51,067 nt of DNA from NCBI GenBank assembly GCA_959607825.1, contig CAUHNW010000020.1, forward strand, positions 1-51,067. The letters are read 5' to 3'. Each line of letters begins with the position of its first letter. Positions within the stretch are counted from its first letter, which is position 1. Below, one piece after another: positions 14,348 to 22,306 of the stretch. The stretch is from HGM13006 sp900757695. Its GTDB lineage: Bacteria; Bacillota; Clostridia; Oscillospirales; Oscillospiraceae. The notes under the pieces are model-generated. The model searched no databases and had not been told where the DNA came from. It saw only the letters and a program-made list of their open reading frames with translations. The translations under genes were made by a program, and so were the position numbers.

Positions 14348-17191
14348 TCAGTCCGCAATGATGCCCGCTGCCTCGGCCTTCAGCTCCGCTTCCTTCAGCT
14401 GGGCCACCAGCTTCTGGGAGATGTAGGTGCCGTCGGCGGTATAGGCTTCGCGCTCGGGGATCTTCTCCACCCGGCAGGCGCAGACCTTGTACTCGGGAAT
14501 CCGGGCATACTTGTCCAGCGCCGCATTGGTGAGCCAGTTGCAGTCGCCGTCGGGGAAGTGGAAGGGCATCCATGTCTCACCGGGGTTGGTTTTGCCGGAG
14601 ACTCTTGCCTCGGAGGTGATCTCGCCACGGCGGGAGAGCACCTTGACCCGCTCGCCGTTCTCAATGCCCAGCTTCTTGGCGTCCTCGGTGTTGATCTCGA
14701 TGAAGGAGTTGCCCTCGATCTCCATGAGCTCCGGGGTACGGCCTGTCATGGCACGGGTGGTGTAGTGGTAGAGGATACGGCCCGTGGTGAGCATCAGGGG
14801 ATACTCCTCGTCGGGCAGTTCCCGGGCGGGAATGTACTCGGCGGGATAGAACCAGCCAAGACCCCGGGAGAACTTGCCCACATGCATAATGGGGGTGCCG
14901 GGATGATCCTTGGTGGGGCAGGGCCACTGGAGGAACTTGCCGTCGGAGTTGTCCAGCCGCTCATAGCTCATGCCGTGGAAGCTGGGGGTCACCTCTGCGA
15001 TCTCGTCAAAGATCTCCGAAGCGGTGAGGGTGGGCTGGTTGTAGCCCATGCGCCGCATCAGGTCGCAGATGATGTCGGTGTCCAGCCGCATGTTGCCGGG
15101 AACGGTAACGGCGGTGCGCACACGCTGTACCCGGCGCTCGGTGTTGGTGAAGGTGCCTTCCTTCTCGGCGTAGCTGCGGCCCGGCAGGATTACGTCCGCC
15201 AGCTTGGCGGTCTCGGTCATGAACAGCTCCTGCATCACGAAGAAGTCCAGAGACCCCAGCGCCTTGAGGATGTGATGGGTGTCGGGATCGGTGACCACCG
15301 GATCCTCGCCGTAGATGTACAGGCCCTTGACCCGGCCGTCGATCATGGCGGAGAAGGTATCGGTGGCGTGGAGACCGGCCTCCTTGGGCAGCTCACAGCC
15401 CCAAGCCTTCTCAAACTTCTCGATGACGGGCATGTTGGGCTTGCCGTCGATGGTGATCTTCTGGTAGCCCGGGTAGTCGTTGGGCTGTGCGCCCATGTCG
15501 CAGGCGCCCTGTACGTTGTTCTGACCACGCAGGGGGTTTACGCCGCAGCCGGGACGGCCCAGCTTGCCCACCATCATGGCCATGTTGGACATGGACATAA
15601 CGCCCTCGGTGCCGGTGGAGTGCTCGGTGACGCCCAGACAGTAGATGATGGGCGCCTTCTTTGCCTTGGCATAGATCCGGGCGGCCTTCCTGAGATCCTC
15701 CGGGTCGATGTGGCAGATATGGGCCACCCGCTCGGGGGTGTACTCCATAACGATCTTCTTCAGCTCCTCAAAGCCCTCGGTGCGGGTCTTGATGAACGCC
15801 TCGTCAATGAGGCCCTCGTTGATGAACACGTTCATCATGCCGTTGGCAAAGGCCACGTTGGTGCCCGGGCGCAGCTTCAGATGCACGGCGGCGGACTTGG
15901 CAAGGCCGATGTCACGGGGATCCACCACAATGAGCTGGGTTCCCTTCTGGACGGCCTGACGAATCTGTGCGCCTACCACGGGATGTGCCTCCTCGGGGTT
16001 GGAGCCCACCAGCAGAATGGCGTCCACATCGTGGGTGATGTCATAGATGGGGTTGGTCATAGCGCCGGAGCCAAGGGTCATGGCAAGGCCGGAGACCGAA
16101 GCGGAGTGGCAGACACGGGCGCAGTTATCGGTGTTGTTGGTGCCGAAGCAGGTACGAACCATCTTCTGCACCATGTAGATGTCCTCGTTGGGGCTTCTGG
16201 AACAGGCAAAGCCTGCCAGAGAATTGGGGCCGTATTCCTTCTTGATCTGCATGAACCGGGAGGCCACCAGCTCCAGCGCCTCGTCCCAGCTGGCCTTCCG
16301 GAACTTGCCGGTGGCCTTGTCCTTGATGAGAGGATCGGTGATCCGGTCGCCGCTGTGGACAAACTTAAAGGAGCCAAAGCGTCCCTTGACGCAGAGGGTG
16401 CCGTGATTGGACTCGCCGTCGGCAGGCTCACAGCCTACGATCCGGTTGTCCCGGACGATCAGATCCATCTGACAGCCTGTTGCACAGTGGGGGCAGGTGG
16501 TGCGGACCTTCCGGATGTTGTAGGGCCGGTAGTTTTTGAGGTTGTCCTTGGTGACCAGAGCGCCGGTGGGGCAGGCGGCGGCACAGTTGCCGCAGTGCTC
16601 ACATTCGGTGTTCTCCCAAGGCATCTCAAAGCTGGTGGTAACGGCGGCGTTGAAGCCGCGGTTGGAGACGGACAGAATGCCCTTGCCCTGAATCTTGGCG
16701 CAGGTGCGCTGGCACCGGCGGCAGAGGATGCACTTCTTGGGGTCGTAGGACAGGAACTTGTTGGTGTCGTCGGGCTCGGGCCGGTGGGGCTGTACGGGGT
16801 TTTCAAAGCTGGTCTTCTCTACGCCGTACTCGAAGCAGTAGTCCTGAAGCTTGCAGCCGCCGTTCTTGGCGCAGCTGAAGCAGTTGCCCTCGTGGTTGCT
16901 GAGCAGCAGATCCAGCACGAAGCGCCGGGCCTCGATGACCTTGTGGGACTTGGTGTGAACCACCATGCCGTCGGTGCAGGGCTGGGTGCAGGCGGTGACC
17001 AGACCCTTGGCGTTGCCCTCCACCTCCACCAGACACATCCGGCAGGAGCCTTCGGGGTTGAGATCTTTGAGGTAGCACAGGGTGGGGATCTCCACACCGG
17101 CCAGATTTGCGGCTGTGAGAATGGTGTCATCAGGAGTCACCTGAACCTGTACGCCGTCAATGGTAACTGTAATGAGATTCGTATCAGACAT
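14348..17191 (-). CDS. fdhA: Formate dehydrogenase catalytic subunit, NuoG-like N-terminus, Cys form
   Basis: 947 residues, AGGAGG before ATG. It interconverts formate and CO2 at a bis-molybdopterin-guanine Mo/W site. Order: [2Fe-2S] ferredoxin domain (Cys39, 50, 53, 68); His100/Cys104/Cys107/Cys113 cluster; two [4Fe-4S] sites (Cys154-157-160-164 and Cys197-200-203-207); cubane of the catalytic domain (CPHCATGC 233-240, Cys267); then the molybdopterin domains. The Mo-ligand position is Cys361 (NCARVCHSASVSGL), not selenocysteine. The iron-sulfur N-terminus is that of soluble NAD-linked complexes (FdhF2/HydA-like). It forms a complex with the three upstream subunits. Confidence 0.93.
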   Translation of the reverse strand: MSDTNLITVTIDGVQVQVTPDDTILTAANLAGVEIPTLCYLKDLNPEGSCRMCLVEVEGNAKGLVTACTQPCTDGMVVHTKSHKVIEARRFVLDLLLSNHEGNCFSCAKNGGCKLQDYCFEYGVEKTSFENPVQPHRPEPDDTNKFLSYDPKKCILCRRCQRTCAKIQGKGILSVSNRGFNAAVTTSFEMPWENTECEHCGNCAAACPTGALVTKDNLKNYRPYNIRKVRTTCPHCATGCQMDLIVRDNRIVGCEPADGESNHGTLCVKGRFGSFKFVHSGDRITDPLIKDKATGKFRKASWDEALELVASRFMQIKKEYGPNSLAGFACSRSPNEDIYMVQKMVRTCFGTNNTDNCARVCHSASVSGLAMTLGSGAMTNPIYDITHDVDAILLVGSNPEEAHPVVGAQIRQAVQKGTQLIVVDPRDIGLAKSAAVHLKLRPGTNVAFANGMMNVFINEGLIDEAFIKTRTEGFEELKKIVMEYTPERVAHICHIDPEDLRKAARIYAKAKKAPIIYCLGVTEHSTGTEGVMSMSNMAMMVGKLGRPGCGVNPLRGQNNVQGACDMGAQPNDYPGYQKITIDGKPNMPVIEKFEKAWGCELPKEAGLHATDTFSAMIDGRVKGLYIYGEDPVVTDPDTHHILKALGSLDFFVMQELFMTETAKLADVILPGRSYAEKEGTFTNTERRVQRVRTAVTVPGNMRLDTDIICDLMRRMGYNQPTLTASEIFDEIAEVTPSFHGMSYERLDNSDGKFLQWPCPTKDHPGTPIMHVGKFSRGLGWFYPAEYIPARELPDEEYPLMLTTGRILYHYTTRAMTGRTPELMEIEGNSFIEINTEDAKKLGIENGERVKVLSRRGEITSEARVSGKTNPGETWMPFHFPDGDCNWLTNAALDKYARIPEYKVCACRVEKIPEREAYTADGTYISQKLVAQLKEAELKAEAAGIIAD

Positions 17192-17212
17192 TGTTCTGGA
17201 TACCTCCTGTCA

Positions 17213-19006
17213 TTAAACTTTGGAAATTGCGCCGAACTTACACTTTTCAATGCAGCTGCCGCACTTGATGCACTTGCTGGTGTCGATCTTGAAGGGGGAG
17301 CGGATCACGCCGGAAATGGCGTCGGCGGGGCACACACGGGAGCATGCGGAGCAGCCCTTGCACTTGTCGGGGTTGATTTCGTAGTGCAGCAGGCTCTTGC
17401 AGACGCCTGCGGGGCAGCGCTTTTCTGCCACATGGGCGATGTACTCCTCCCGGAAGTTCCGGATGGTGGACAGTACCGGGTTGGGGGCCGTCTGACCCAG
17501 ACCGCACAGGGCAGTGCCCTTGATGTTGGCGGCCAGCTTTTCCAGCCGGTCGATGTCCTCCATGGTGCCCCTGCCCTCGGTGATCTTGTCGAGGATCTCC
17601 AGCATCCGGCGGATGCCCACCCGGCAGGGGGTGCACTTGCCGCAGGACTCGTCCACGGTGAACTGCAGGAAGAACTTTGCGATATCCACCATGCAGTTGT
17701 CCTCGTCCAGCACGATCATGCCGCCGGAGCCCATCATGGCGCCGATCTTGGCAAGGTTGTTGTAGTCGATGGGAACATCAATCTGGGAGGCGGGGATGCA
17801 GGCGCCGGAGGGGCCGCCGGTCTGGACGGCCTTGAACTTCTTGCCGCCCGGCACGCCGCCGCCGATGTCCTCAATAATGGTGCGCAGGGGAGTGCCCATG
17901 GGGATCTCCACCAGGCCGGTGTTGACGATCTTGCCGCCCAGGGCGAATACCTTGGTGCCCGTGGAGCCTTCGGCGCCGATGGCCGCATAGGCTGCCGCAC
18001 CGTTGTTGATGATCCAGGTGATGTTGGCATAGGTCTCCACGTTGTTCAGCAGGGTGGGCTTGCCGAAGAGACCCTTGTTGGCCGGGAAGGGAGGACGGGG
18101 CCGAGGCTCGCCGCGGTTTCCTTCGATGGATACCATCAGGGCTGTCTCCTCGCCGCAGACGAAGGCGCCGGAGCCAAGGCGGGTCTCCAGATGGAAGCTG
18201 AAGCCGGTCTCAAAAATGTTGTCGCCCAGAAGGCCGTATTCCTCCGCCTTTTTGATGGCGATGTTCAAACGCTCTACGGCGATGGGGTACTCGGCCCGGA
18301 CGTAGATATAGCCCTGAGAGGAGCCTACCGCATAGCCTGCAATGGTCATGGCCTCCACCACGCTGAAGGGGTCGCCCTCCAGAACGCTTCGGTCCATGAA
18401 TGCGCCGGGGTCGCCCTCGTCGGCGTTGCAGCAGACGTATTTGAGGTCGCCCTTGGCGTTGGCGGTGAACTGCCATTTAAGGCCCGTAGAGAAGCCTGCG
18501 CCGCCACGGCCACGGAGGCCGGAGTTCTTTACCTCGTCAATGACCTGCTGAGGGGTCATCTCCGTGAGCACCTTGCCCAAGGCCATGTAGCCGCCGGCGC
18601 CGATGTACTCATCAATGTTCTCGGGATCAATGACGCCGCAGTTCCGCAGGGCAATGCGCTGCTGCTGGCGATAGAAATTGGTGTCGGTGAGGGATTCCAC
18701 AGGCTTGTTGGTGCCCTCTTCCACGTTGAGCAGCCGGGTCACGGGGCGGCCCTTCAGCAGGTGCTCCTCTACGATCTCGGCAATGTCATCCTTGTGGACC
18801 ATGATATAGTGGGTGCCGTCCGGGTAGATGACCACGTTGGGGCCCTTGGCACACAGGCCCAGACATCCGGTCTTCACCACACGGATCTCCTGATCCAGAC
18901 CGAACTTTTTCAGCTGTGCTTCAAATTCCTCTGCCAGTCCGTTGGCATTGGCGGCAGCGCAGCCGGTGCCGGTACATACTAAGATATGCGCACGATATAA
19001 CGCCAT
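17213..19006 (-). CDS. NuoF/HydB-like NADH-binding diaphorase subunit of the formate dehydrogenase
   Basis: 597 residues, AAAGGAGG before ATG. Residues 1-90 are a thioredoxin-like [2Fe-2S] domain (Cys11, 16, 48, 52). Residues about 140-480 are a NuoF core with FMN/NADH loops (GLRGRGGAGFSTGLKW, NADEGDPGAFMDR) and the N3 cluster (ESCGKCTPCRVG and a later Cys in ALCGLGQ). The C-terminal two [4Fe-4S] sites use Cys549-552-555-559 and Cys579-582-585-589. This three-part fusion is that of HydB/HylB subunits in NAD-dependent, sometimes electron-bifurcating, hydrogenases and formate dehydrogenases. Confidence 0.92.
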   Translation of the reverse strand: MALYRAHILVCTGTGCAAANANGLAEEFEAQLKKFGLDQEIRVVKTGCLGLCAKGPNVVIYPDGTHYIMVHKDDIAEIVEEHLLKGRPVTRLLNVEEGTNKPVESLTDTNFYRQQQRIALRNCGVIDPENIDEYIGAGGYMALGKVLTEMTPQQVIDEVKNSGLRGRGGAGFSTGLKWQFTANAKGDLKYVCCNADEGDPGAFMDRSVLEGDPFSVVEAMTIAGYAVGSSQGYIYVRAEYPIAVERLNIAIKKAEEYGLLGDNIFETGFSFHLETRLGSGAFVCGEETALMVSIEGNRGEPRPRPPFPANKGLFGKPTLLNNVETYANITWIINNGAAAYAAIGAEGSTGTKVFALGGKIVNTGLVEIPMGTPLRTIIEDIGGGVPGGKKFKAVQTGGPSGACIPASQIDVPIDYNNLAKIGAMMGSGGMIVLDEDNCMVDIAKFFLQFTVDESCGKCTPCRVGIRRMLEILDKITEGRGTMEDIDRLEKLAANIKGTALCGLGQTAPNPVLSTIRNFREEYIAHVAEKRCPAGVCKSLLHYEINPDKCKGCSACSRVCPADAISGVIRSPFKIDTSKCIKCGSCIEKCKFGAISKV

Positions 19007-19019
19007 GAATGCTCCTCCT

Positions 19020-19388
19020 TTACTCTGCTGCGCCGATGGTATACTCGGTGACCACCTGCTTGTTGACCAGATGCTGTGCCACGATCTGGGGCACCTTCTC
19101 CGGGTTCATCTTCACATAGGTGACCTTTTCCTGACCGGGTACATAGACCTCCACAATGGGCTCCAGACGGCATACGCCGATGCAGCCGGTCTGCGTAACC
19201 TGCACGTTTTTGAGGCCACGCTTATTGATCTCCTCCACAAAGGCGCTGAGCACGGGCCGTGCACCGGCGGCGATGCCGCAGGTGGCCATGCCAACCACCA
19301 CACGGATGGTGTCGGCGCCTTCGTTCCGGAGGTTCATCTTGTCCTGCATCTGTTCCCGCAGGGCCTTCAGCTCTTCCAAAGACTTCAT
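19020..19388 (-). CDS. Small thioredoxin-like [2Fe-2S] ferredoxin subunit
   Basis: 122 residues, AAGGAGG before ATG. It belongs to the short (2Fe-2S) ferredoxin-domain family that accompanies HydABC-type complexes: helix MKSLEELKALREQMQDK, then VVVGMATCGIAAGARP (Cys37) and TQTGCIGVCRLEP (Cys69, Cys73). Only three cysteines fall in the cluster region, so the fourth ligand is unclear. It lies 13 bases from the diaphorase gene and 24 from the NuoE-like gene. Probable electron-transfer accessory subunit. Confidence 0.85.
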   Translation of the reverse strand: MKSLEELKALREQMQDKMNLRNEGADTIRVVVGMATCGIAAGARPVLSAFVEEINKRGLKNVQVTQTGCIGVCRLEPIVEVYVPGQEKVTYVKMNPEKVPQIVAQHLVNKQVVTEYTIGAAE

Positions 19389-19412
19389 AATGGGGTTCCT
19401 CCTTCTGGAATA

Positions 19413-19907
19413 TCAGGTGTATTTTTTGAGAATGTCGTCTACCATGTCCGGGGTCAGGCGGCCATATACATCGTCGTCCACCATCATGACCGGTGCCAGA
19501 CCGCATGCGCCCACGCAGCGGGTGGCGTCCAGAGAGAACTTCCCATCGGGGGTGATAGAGCCGGACTTACATCCGAGGATCTTCTCGATCTTGTCCAGAA
19601 TCAGCTGGGAGTTCTTCACGTAGCAGGCGGTGCCGAGACATACGCTGACCCGATGCTGACCCTTGGGGTTCAGGGTAAAGAGAGAATAGAAGGTGGCAAT
19701 GCCGTAGACCTCAGACAGGGGGATGTTCAGTCCGTCGGCAATGATCTGCTGCACCTCAATGGGCAGGTAGCCGTAGATATTCTGAGCCGCCTGCATCACC
19801 GGCATGGTGCCGCCCTGTACATCCTTATACTGCTCGATGACGGCCTTCAGCTGGGCTTCCTGCTCCGGCGTACCCGAAAATGCAACCAATGTTTTCTTGT
19901 TTGGCAT
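19413..19907 (-). CDS. NuoE/HydC-like [2Fe-2S] subunit
   Basis: 164 residues from ATG 19907 with AAAGGAG upstream; the open frame continues far upstream as shadow of the divergent regulator. It has a helical N-terminal domain and a thioredoxin-like [2Fe-2S] domain with Cys90, Cys95, Cys131 and Cys135 (VCLGTACYVKN, TRCVGACGLAP). In NuoEF-type diaphorases this subunit relays electrons between FMN and partner clusters. It is the first gene of the four-gene formate dehydrogenase operon. Confidence 0.9.
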   Translation of the reverse strand: MPNKKTLVAFSGTPEQEAQLKAVIEQYKDVQGGTMPVMQAAQNIYGYLPIEVQQIIADGLNIPLSEVYGIATFYSLFTLNPKGQHRVSVCLGTACYVKNSQLILDKIEKILGCKSGSITPDGKFSLDATRCVGACGLAPVMMVDDDVYGRLTPDMVDDILKKYT

Positions 19908-19953
19908 ATTGGAGCGCTCCTTTGGTGAGATTTCCATGTAAAAATGGATGGTA

Positions 19954-19998
19954 ATCGTATTATAATAACGATGCTTTACCAAGTCAAGAATCGTTATT
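19954..19998. promoter_or_regulatory. Three ATCGTTATT-type half-sites over the fdh promoter
   Basis: ATCGTATTA (19954-19962), AATAACGAT (19964-19972, opposite orientation) and ATCGTTATT (19990-19998) form alternating inverted repeats. The last two make a perfect 9-17-9 dyad spanning the -35 box. Likely operator for the divergent Crp/Fnr-type regulator or another redox regulator. Confidence 0.65.
19959..19987 (-). promoter_or_regulatory. Strong promoter of the formate dehydrogenase operon
   Basis: Minus strand TTGACT (19982-19987), 17-base spacer, TATAAT (19959-19964). Start near 19952, about 45 bases before the first ATG. Confidence 0.85.
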
Positions 19999-20183
19999 TT
20001 CTTCACAAAATCCGTGGTTTTTGTCCGAAATGATACAGAATTTGACGCATTATATGGAAATAAATAACATTTCGCCGGGGCCGTATTCCATGTTCCCCGC
20101 CGGAGGTGCTGTGCACCCTTATGCAAAATCCATGGTGTTAGTCCTGCAAAACTGGGCAGAAAGCCAATCCTGACTGCAAGCAC

Positions 20184-20212
20184 TTGACAGGCCGGAAAAA
20201 GTCGGCTATAAA
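20184..20212 (+). promoter_or_regulatory. Promoter of the Crp/Fnr-type regulator and fdhD
   Basis: TTGACA (20184-20189), 17-base spacer, TATAAA (20207-20212), about 70 bases before the ATG. Divergent from the fdh operon promoter 200 bases away. The rest of 19999-20183 shows no gene or clear structure. Confidence 0.75.
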
Positions 20213-20288
20213 AAGAAAGAATCACAGCGGCGCCGCAGAGGCTAATCTTCGGCGCTGCCGGAGAAAACCGTGAAAGGAGCCGTCCCTT

Positions 20289-20987
20289 ATGCAGCTGACC
20301 CAGCAGGAGATGATCGTCCTCCGAAAAACCTTCCTGTTCCACCGGCTGACCCCGGCGGCTTATATGAAGCTCTCTGAGGGGCGCTTTACCGGGGCCTTCC
20401 GGCAGGAGCTTCGGACCGGCCAGATGCTGGAGTGGCCCCAGGGGCAGGAGCACTGCCTTGGGGTGGTCATTGCCGGTGAGCTGACGGAGCTTCGTGCCCC
20501 GGCCTTTCCCAACCGGAGCCTTCGGGAGGGCAGCGTCATGGGGGTGATGGAGCTGTTCAGCAATCAAAGGCCCATGTATCAGCCCGTGCGGGCGGAGACC
20601 CGGAGCCGGGTGCTCTTCTTTTCCGCCCAGCAGATCCGGAGCCTCTTTGAAAGCTATCCGGATCTTATGATGCGGTATATCAACTTCTTAACGGCCCGGG
20701 CTCAGGAGCTCCGGTGGGAGTATCTCATGGCCGCCACCCCGGCGGCCCAGGATCGGGTGAAAAAGTACTGCGCCATGGAGATGGAGCAGGGCCCCGAGGG
20801 GCAGTATCAGCTGACCCTGCCCCGTTCCATGTCGGCCCTTGCCCGGCGGCTCCATATGAGCCGCTCCACCCTGTACCGGGCGCTGGAGCAGCTCCAGCAG
20901 CAGGGTCTGCTTCTGCGGCAGGAGCGGGAAATCATCATTCTCAGCCCACAGGCGCTGGGGGAGGCATTGGAGGGACCGAAGCCATGA
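20289..20987 (+). CDS. Crp/Fnr-family transcriptional regulator
   Basis: 232 residues, AAAGGAG before ATG. An N-terminal cyclic-nucleotide-binding-like barrel (about 15-130), a long dimer helix (YINFLTARAQELRWEYLM), then a winged helix-turn-helix (SALARRLHMSRSTLYRALEQL, about 185-207). There is no cluster of N-terminal cysteines as in Fnr, so it probably senses a small molecule or haem/NO. Divergent to the formate dehydrogenase operon and sharing ATGA with fdhD, it is the natural candidate regulator of the formate module. Confidence 0.88.
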   Translation: MQLTQQEMIVLRKTFLFHRLTPAAYMKLSEGRFTGAFRQELRTGQMLEWPQGQEHCLGVVIAGELTELRAPAFPNRSLREGSVMGVMELFSNQRPMYQPVRAETRSRVLFFSAQQIRSLFESYPDLMMRYINFLTARAQELRWEYLMAATPAAQDRVKKYCAMEMEQGPEGQYQLTLPRSMSALARRLHMSRSTLYRALEQLQQQGLLLRQEREIIILSPQALGEALEGPKP

Positions 20988-21772
20988 ACATCATCTATCC
21001 CCACACCCTGCCGGAGCCTGCGGAGCCTGCTGCGGCCCGGCATGTATCCCGCCGGGGCGGCAGCTTTACCTATGACGATGCGCTGGTGGTGGAGCACACC
21101 ATGGAGATTCTCATCAATGAGCAGCCCGCTTATCAGGTGGTGTGCAGCCCCACGGATCTGCCCCAGCTGGTGCTGGGACGGCTGCTCAGTGAGGGCATCA
21201 TCCACAGCCGGGATCAGGTGGAGACCATCTACCTCTGCGAAAACGGCCTTCGGGCCAGAGTGTTCCTGCCGGGCCGGGAGATCACCCCGGCCCCTGCTCC
21301 GGGGCCGGAGCTGGTGGCCACCTGCTGCACCGGGAACCGCACCATTGCGGATCTGTTCCGGGACAGAGAGCGGCCAAAGCCAGTGGAAAAGCTCGACTAT
21401 GATCCGGCGTGGATCTTTGCGCTGGCGGAGGAAATGAAGGGAGATATGCCCCTGTATACCGCCACCCACGGCACCCACAGCTGCCTGATCCAGCATCGGG
21501 GGGAGATTTTGCGCCGGGCCGAGGACATCGGGCGGCACAATGCTTTGGATAAGGTGCTGGGCTGGGCCTTGGAGCAGGGGATCCCGCTGGGGGAATGCAT
21601 TGTCTATACCAGCGGAAGGATCCCGGTGGATATGGTGCTGAAGGTCATCCGTGCCGGGGTGCCGGTGTTTGCCAGCAAGGCCATGCCCACGGCGGAGTCG
21701 GTGGCGCTGGCAAAGGAATTTGGATTGACCCTCATCGGGGCCGCCCGAGCGGGGAGTATGGTGCTGTTCTGA
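20984..21772 (+). CDS. fdhD: Formate dehydrogenase accessory sulfurtransferase FdhD
   Basis: 262 residues from ATG 20984, overlapping the regulator stop. FdhD carries sulfur from a cysteine desulfurase to the molybdenum cofactor and is required for active formate dehydrogenase. Family blocks: EHTMEILINEQPAY, VLGRLLSEGII, GTHSCLIQHRGEILRRAEDIGRHNALDKVLG, YTSGRIPVDMVLKVIRAG and ASKAMPTAESVALAKEFGLTLIG. The cysteine loop reads TCCTGN (Cys114-Cys115), an adjacent pair rather than the CxxC of the E. coli protein. Confidence 0.93.
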   Translation: MNIIYPHTLPEPAEPAAARHVSRRGGSFTYDDALVVEHTMEILINEQPAYQVVCSPTDLPQLVLGRLLSEGIIHSRDQVETIYLCENGLRARVFLPGREITPAPAPGPELVATCCTGNRTIADLFRDRERPKPVEKLDYDPAWIFALAEEMKGDMPLYTATHGTHSCLIQHRGEILRRAEDIGRHNALDKVLGWALEQGIPLGECIVYTSGRIPVDMVLKVIRAGVPVFASKAMPTAESVALAKEFGLTLIGAARAGSMVLF

Positions 21773-21839
21773 GGGGCGCATTCCTCACCGTGCCTGAGCA
21801 GGCAACGTAGACGGTGCGCAGTTCCGTGCGGTACGTCCC

Positions 21840-22033
21840 AAAGCCTCCCTTGTGTAAAGGGAGGTGCCGCCCATTTAGGGCGGCGGAGGGATTGATGCTG
21901 GGCAGTAACCTTTCGCTTGGCACCGCTCGACTATTTGGCAGCTCATAGTCAGAAACCGCTCCGAAAAACAAAGTCTTGGGGAACAATCCCCCACCCCCTT
22001 CGGGGGAGCCCCCTTTACACAAAGGGGCCTTTG
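21840..22033. repeat. Composite inverted-repeat element, copy 3
   Basis: Left arm 21840-21895 (AAAGCCTCCCTTGTGTAAAG to GGAGGGATTG), right arm 21984-22033 (CAATCCCCCA to GGGGCCTTTG). Spacer as in 2018-2326 without its insert. It fills much of the 530-base gap between fdhD and lysA. The flanking bases (21773-21839, 22034-22200) contain further GC-rich fragments (GCTCAGG) like those beside the copies near 2 kb. Confidence 0.8.
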
Positions 22034-22208
22034 TGCCGTGCGGAAGTGCGTACCGTTTCCCTTGCCTGCTCAGGTGCGGCAGAGCATCCCGCTTTCGTCC
22101 CCGGCTCGGGCTCAGTCGTTTCGGGGTGCGCTGACGGCCCCACCTGTAAATCCCGTTTCCCTTATCGAACAAACTGCAAGTTTGTCTACATTTACTTGCA
22201 CTTTTTTC

Positions 22209-22237
22209 TGGACAGCCGTGGATTTCTCTGATACAAT
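22209..22237 (+). promoter_or_regulatory. Promoter of lysA
   Basis: TGGACA (22209-22214), 17-base spacer, TACAAT (22232-22237); leader of about 60 bases. No lysine riboswitch fits in the space. Confidence 0.65.
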
Positions 22238-22306
22238 AACCGGGTAAATTGAATGCATGGCCATGATGCCTGCAATTTAGAATGAATACAAAGGATGTTG
22301 CCATTT

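Noticed and set aside
16078..16180. Possible selenocysteine at the formate dehydrogenase active site
   Set aside because: The ligand codon encodes Cys361 and no in-frame TGA is present.
14078..18982. A 1634-codon open frame antisense to the formate dehydrogenase genes
   Set aside because: It is low-complexity in Gly/His/Val/Leu, lacks a ribosome site and mirrors GC-rich codons of fdhA and the HydB-like gene.
19954..19998. Rex site (TTGTTAA-N4-TTAACAA type) upstream of the NADH-linked dehydrogenase
   Set aside because: The repeats read ATCGTTATT/AATAACGAT and do not fit the Rex consensus.
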